Positions 6,864 to 8,054 of a DNA stretch of 8,054 nucleotides are shown piece after piece (the first letter of the stretch is position 1; every line of letters starts with the position of its first letter). The DNA is taken from contig JALRGZ010000279.1 of NCBI GenBank assembly GCA_023253295.1, positions 1 through 8,054 of the forward strand, written 5' to 3'. The DNA is from Flavobacterium sp. (GTDB lineage Bacteria > Bacteroidota > Bacteroidia > Flavobacteriales > Flavobacteriaceae). Made by a program: the position numbers and the translations under genes. Below the pieces are notes generated by a model that saw only the letters and a program-made list of their open reading frames with translations, did no database searches and was not told where the DNA came from.

Positions 6864-7841
6864 CTATGACAAATGCAAATTATTTTCATACACAGATTTG
6901 TTTTTAATTAAAGCATAAACTCTGTGTATGATTTTATTTCTAATTGCATTTAAAACCAACATTTTATTTTTTCCTTCCAACACTTTTCTTTGAAAGTAAA
7001 TAGCAAGATCATTTTTTAATCGAATAGAACTCAAAGCTGCTAAATGTAAAATCTTTTTTAATTCCTTATCAGCCATTGTAGAGACTCTGGGTTTGTGAAA
7101 TACTGAAGATCCCGATCGATGCTCAAAAGGAACTACTCCTGAATAGCAAGCCAATTTTCTAGCAGATTTAATTTCTGTAAAACCATTAGTTTTTATAATA
7201 AACATAGCAGCAAGAATCTTTCCTACACCTGGAACAGTTTGGATTCTCTCATATTGATCTTTTAATTCAATATTGGATTCAATTAAGTTTAAAATCTTTT
7301 TTTCAATAGCTTTAATTTGCTTGTTTAGTACTAAAATGAGCTGTTTGTTAAGTTTTATACTTTCTTTGTCAATATGATTTTTAAGAAAGTTTAAATCCTT
7401 CATTTGTTTTAATAATCCTGTCTTTATTTTTACGCGATGTCTTCGTTCACTATTGAGTAGACTTAGTTTTTGAATGTCTAATGATTTAGCCGTCCAAGGC
7501 ATCAAGTCCATATAGTTTTTTTCGATAAAAAGACAAATTCTTTGACTATCAATTCGATCATTTTTTCCTCTTAACAATCCCATACTTTTTTTTAAATGAA
7601 GAGGATTAATAACATAAACTAAAATATTCATATTACTTAAAACTTCATATAGTTCATAATTGTACCGTCCAGTGTTTTCCATAGCAACAATAGTATTTTT
7701 ATCATTATAAAAACTCTTAAAAAACTTTTTAATTGCTTTGTTGTTATTTTGAATTTGACAATGCTCTGTTTTGGAATCTTTCTTAACAAAAACATCTAAT
7801 GTTAATTTACTAATATCAATTCCGATAATAACTTTTTCCAT
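6864..7841 (-). CDS. IS110-family transposase (DEDD/Ser recombinase)
   Basis: This 325-residue protein has the two-domain IS110 architecture. The N-terminal RuvC-like DEDD domain shows GIDISK (D9), AMENTGRY (E55) and LRGKNDRIDSQ (D95, D98), the expected acidic quartet. A coiled-coil-like lysine-rich middle (about 120-195) leads to the Transposase_20 domain with QTVPGVGKILAAMF (201-214) and LACYSGVVPFEHRSGSS (230-246). The serine of HRSG (S243) is the likely catalytic serine that attacks DNA in this family. The protein recombines a circular donor with a target, guided by an RNA from the element's own noncoding end. No frameshift or missing residue is seen, so it is probably functional. The ATG at 7841 follows the 3' end of the RNA by about 20 nt. 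Base composition is even more A-rich than its neighbours. It is convergent with the L,D-transpeptidase gene. Confidence 0.96.
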   Translation of the reverse strand: MEKVIIGIDISKLTLDVFVKKDSKTEHCQIQNNNKAIKKFFKSFYNDKNTIVAMENTGRYNYELYEVLSNMNILVYVINPLHLKKSMGLLRGKNDRIDSQRICLFIEKNYMDLMPWTAKSLDIQKLSLLNSERRHRVKIKTGLLKQMKDLNFLKNHIDKESIKLNKQLILVLNKQIKAIEKKILNLIESNIELKDQYERIQTVPGVGKILAAMFIIKTNGFTEIKSARKLACYSGVVPFEHRSGSSVFHKPRVSTMADKELKKILHLAALSSIRLKNDLAIYFQRKVLEGKNKMLVLNAIRNKIIHRVYALIKNKSVYENNLHLS

Positions 7842-7862
7842 AAATTTGCTTTAGGTTGATTA

Positions 7863-8032
7863 AAGAGAAACTTATCATTATCTCAACTCCTTAATAATGG
7901 GCTCTGATCCCGAATTTCTATCTGAGTTTTTGATAAGAAAGTGTTTAAGTCTTAATCGAACTATGAGTTTTACTCGGAGTGAATATTAGTTTACTTAAAC
8001 GCTTTTCTCTTATTATAAAAATATCATTTTCT
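7863..8032 (-). ncRNA. putative IS110 bridge RNA (target- and donor-binding loops)
   Basis: On the minus strand three compatible stems can be drawn. The closing stem is AAGAGAAA (8011-8004) with TTTCTCTT (7870-7863). The first hairpin is GTTTAAGT (8000-7993) with ACTTAAAC (7950-7943). The second is CTTATCA (7937-7931) with TGATAAG (7877-7871), extended by CTCA (7926-7923) with TGAG (7885-7882). Each hairpin has a large internal loop capped by a small stem: GAGT/ACTC at 7975-7965 and GGG/CCC at 7911-7899. The loop strands match the ends and flanks of the element: CACTCC (7981-7976) the left target side, AGTTCGATT (7962-7954) the right target side in antisense, ATAGAAAT (7921-7914) the right end, and AAGGAGT (7892-7886) the left end in antisense. 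This is the order and polarity of the IS621 bridge RNA as I know it. The 5' end is placed from the promoter; the 3' end is approximate. Confidence 0.72.
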
Positions 8033-8038
8033 AGAAAA
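8027..8038. repeat. 12-bp perfect palindrome at the predicted RNA start
   Basis: TTTTCTAGAAAA is its own reverse complement. It directly follows the TAGATTTG element in the transcribed direction and covers the predicted start of the guide RNA. It could bind a protein such as the transposase or a repressor, or be chance. Confidence 0.45.
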
Positions 8039-8046
8039 CAAATCTA
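8039..8046 (-). promoter_or_regulatory. -7 promoter element inside the IS110 left end
   Basis: On the minus strand this reads TAGATTTG, an exact TAnnTTTG match, starting 3 nt inside the element (left boundary 8049). It would start RNA near 8032, just upstream of the structured guide RNA, and read on into the transposase. Its -33 partner in the integrated form would lie in flanking DNA beyond the window. In a circular form it would come from the right end of the element: TTTG at 6876-6879. Confidence 0.65.
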
Positions 8047-8049
8047 AAG

Positions 8050-8051
8050 GA
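8050..8051 (-). other. left-end core dinucleotide (TC) of the IS110 insertion
   Basis: On the minus strand the junction reads CAC-TC-CTTTAG. CACTCC matches the left-target guide strand, and ACTCCTT is the reverse complement of the right-donor guide strand AAGGAGT. Only three flanking bases are visible before the window ends. Confidence 0.55.
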
Positions 8052-8054
8052 GTG

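Larger units (their letters stand above)
6861..8049 (-). mobile_element. IS110-family insertion sequence, apparently complete
   Basis: The element is inferred to span 1189 bp between TC cores at 8050-8051 and 6859-6860. It has an intact DEDD transposase, a 208-bp noncoding left end that contains a promoter element and a structured RNA, and a very short right end (3 nt after the stop). This is the IS110-group layout, in which the guide RNA lies upstream of the transposase, as opposed to the IS1111 group. No terminal inverted repeats are seen, as expected. The ends were set by matching four strands of the RNA loops to the junction sequences. The left junction is only 3 bp from the window edge (CAC at 8052-8054), so the left flank cannot be checked here. 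The transposase itself is certain; the exact ends are inferred. Confidence 0.75.

Noticed and set aside
8012..8017. TATAAT word on the minus strand (sigma-70-like -10)
   Set aside because: Bacteroidota use TAnnTTTG; this word would start RNA inside the 5' arm of the closing stem, and a perfect TAGATTTG lies just upstream.
6861..8049. Terminal inverted repeats for the insertion sequence
   Set aside because: None found at the inferred ends, as expected for IS110-group elements, which lack them.

Overview
The window looks like chromosomal DNA of a Flavobacterium-type member of the Bacteroidota. It is AT-rich, with A-rich leaders in place of strong Shine-Dalgarno sequences, TAnnTTTG-type promoter elements, MKK-type lipoproteins and Flavobacterium-like protein families. 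No species can be named from the sequence.

Layout, left to right. (1) 2-256, plus strand: the middle piece of a DUF1365 gene, cut by the window edge on the left and broken on the right where it runs into the tail of the next gene. (2) 199-2632, minus strand: a two-gene operon with a circularly permuted ATP-grasp protein (1196-2632) followed by an alpha-E protein (199-1155). This is the usual amidoligase-type pair, but the transglutaminase-like gene that often follows is not there. (3) 2633-2965: a gene-free AT-rich stretch with a weak promoter candidate and a short direct repeat. (4) 2966-4871, minus strand: a second two-gene operon of lipoproteins, first an uncharacterised probable TIM-barrel lipoprotein (3843-4871), then a NodB-type polysaccharide deacetylase lipoprotein (2966-3823). 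(5) 5056-6672, plus strand, divergent from (4): a YcbB/LdtD-type L,D-transpeptidase. (6) 6679-6832: palindromic, tandemly repeated intergenic DNA built around CACTCGAAGT. (7) 6861-8049, minus strand: what appears to be a complete IS110-family insertion sequence, with its transposase at 6864-7841 and a 208-bp noncoding left end.

The most interesting part is the IS110 element. Its noncoding left end folds on paper into a closing stem plus two internal-loop hairpins, as in the bridge RNA of IS621. The four loop strands match, in the expected order and polarity, the left target flank, the right target flank, the right end (left donor) and the left end (right donor). These matches place a TC core at both ends. 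They define an 1189-bp element whose right end lies 3 nt after the stop codon, and they reconstruct the empty target as CAC-TC-GAACTGATG. That sequence resembles the CACTCGAAGTGACG repeats about 45-115 bp away, so the element appears to target this repeat family. Joining the two ends in a circle would also create a full Bacteroidota promoter (TTTG-N20-TAGATTTG) in front of the guide RNA.

The other genes are mostly cell-envelope functions: peptidoglycan cross-linking, extracytoplasmic glycan deacetylation and a putative glycan-active barrel, plus a peptide-ligation/modification pair. The broken DUF1365 gene and the missing third operon gene suggest a past deletion or rearrangement near position 200.
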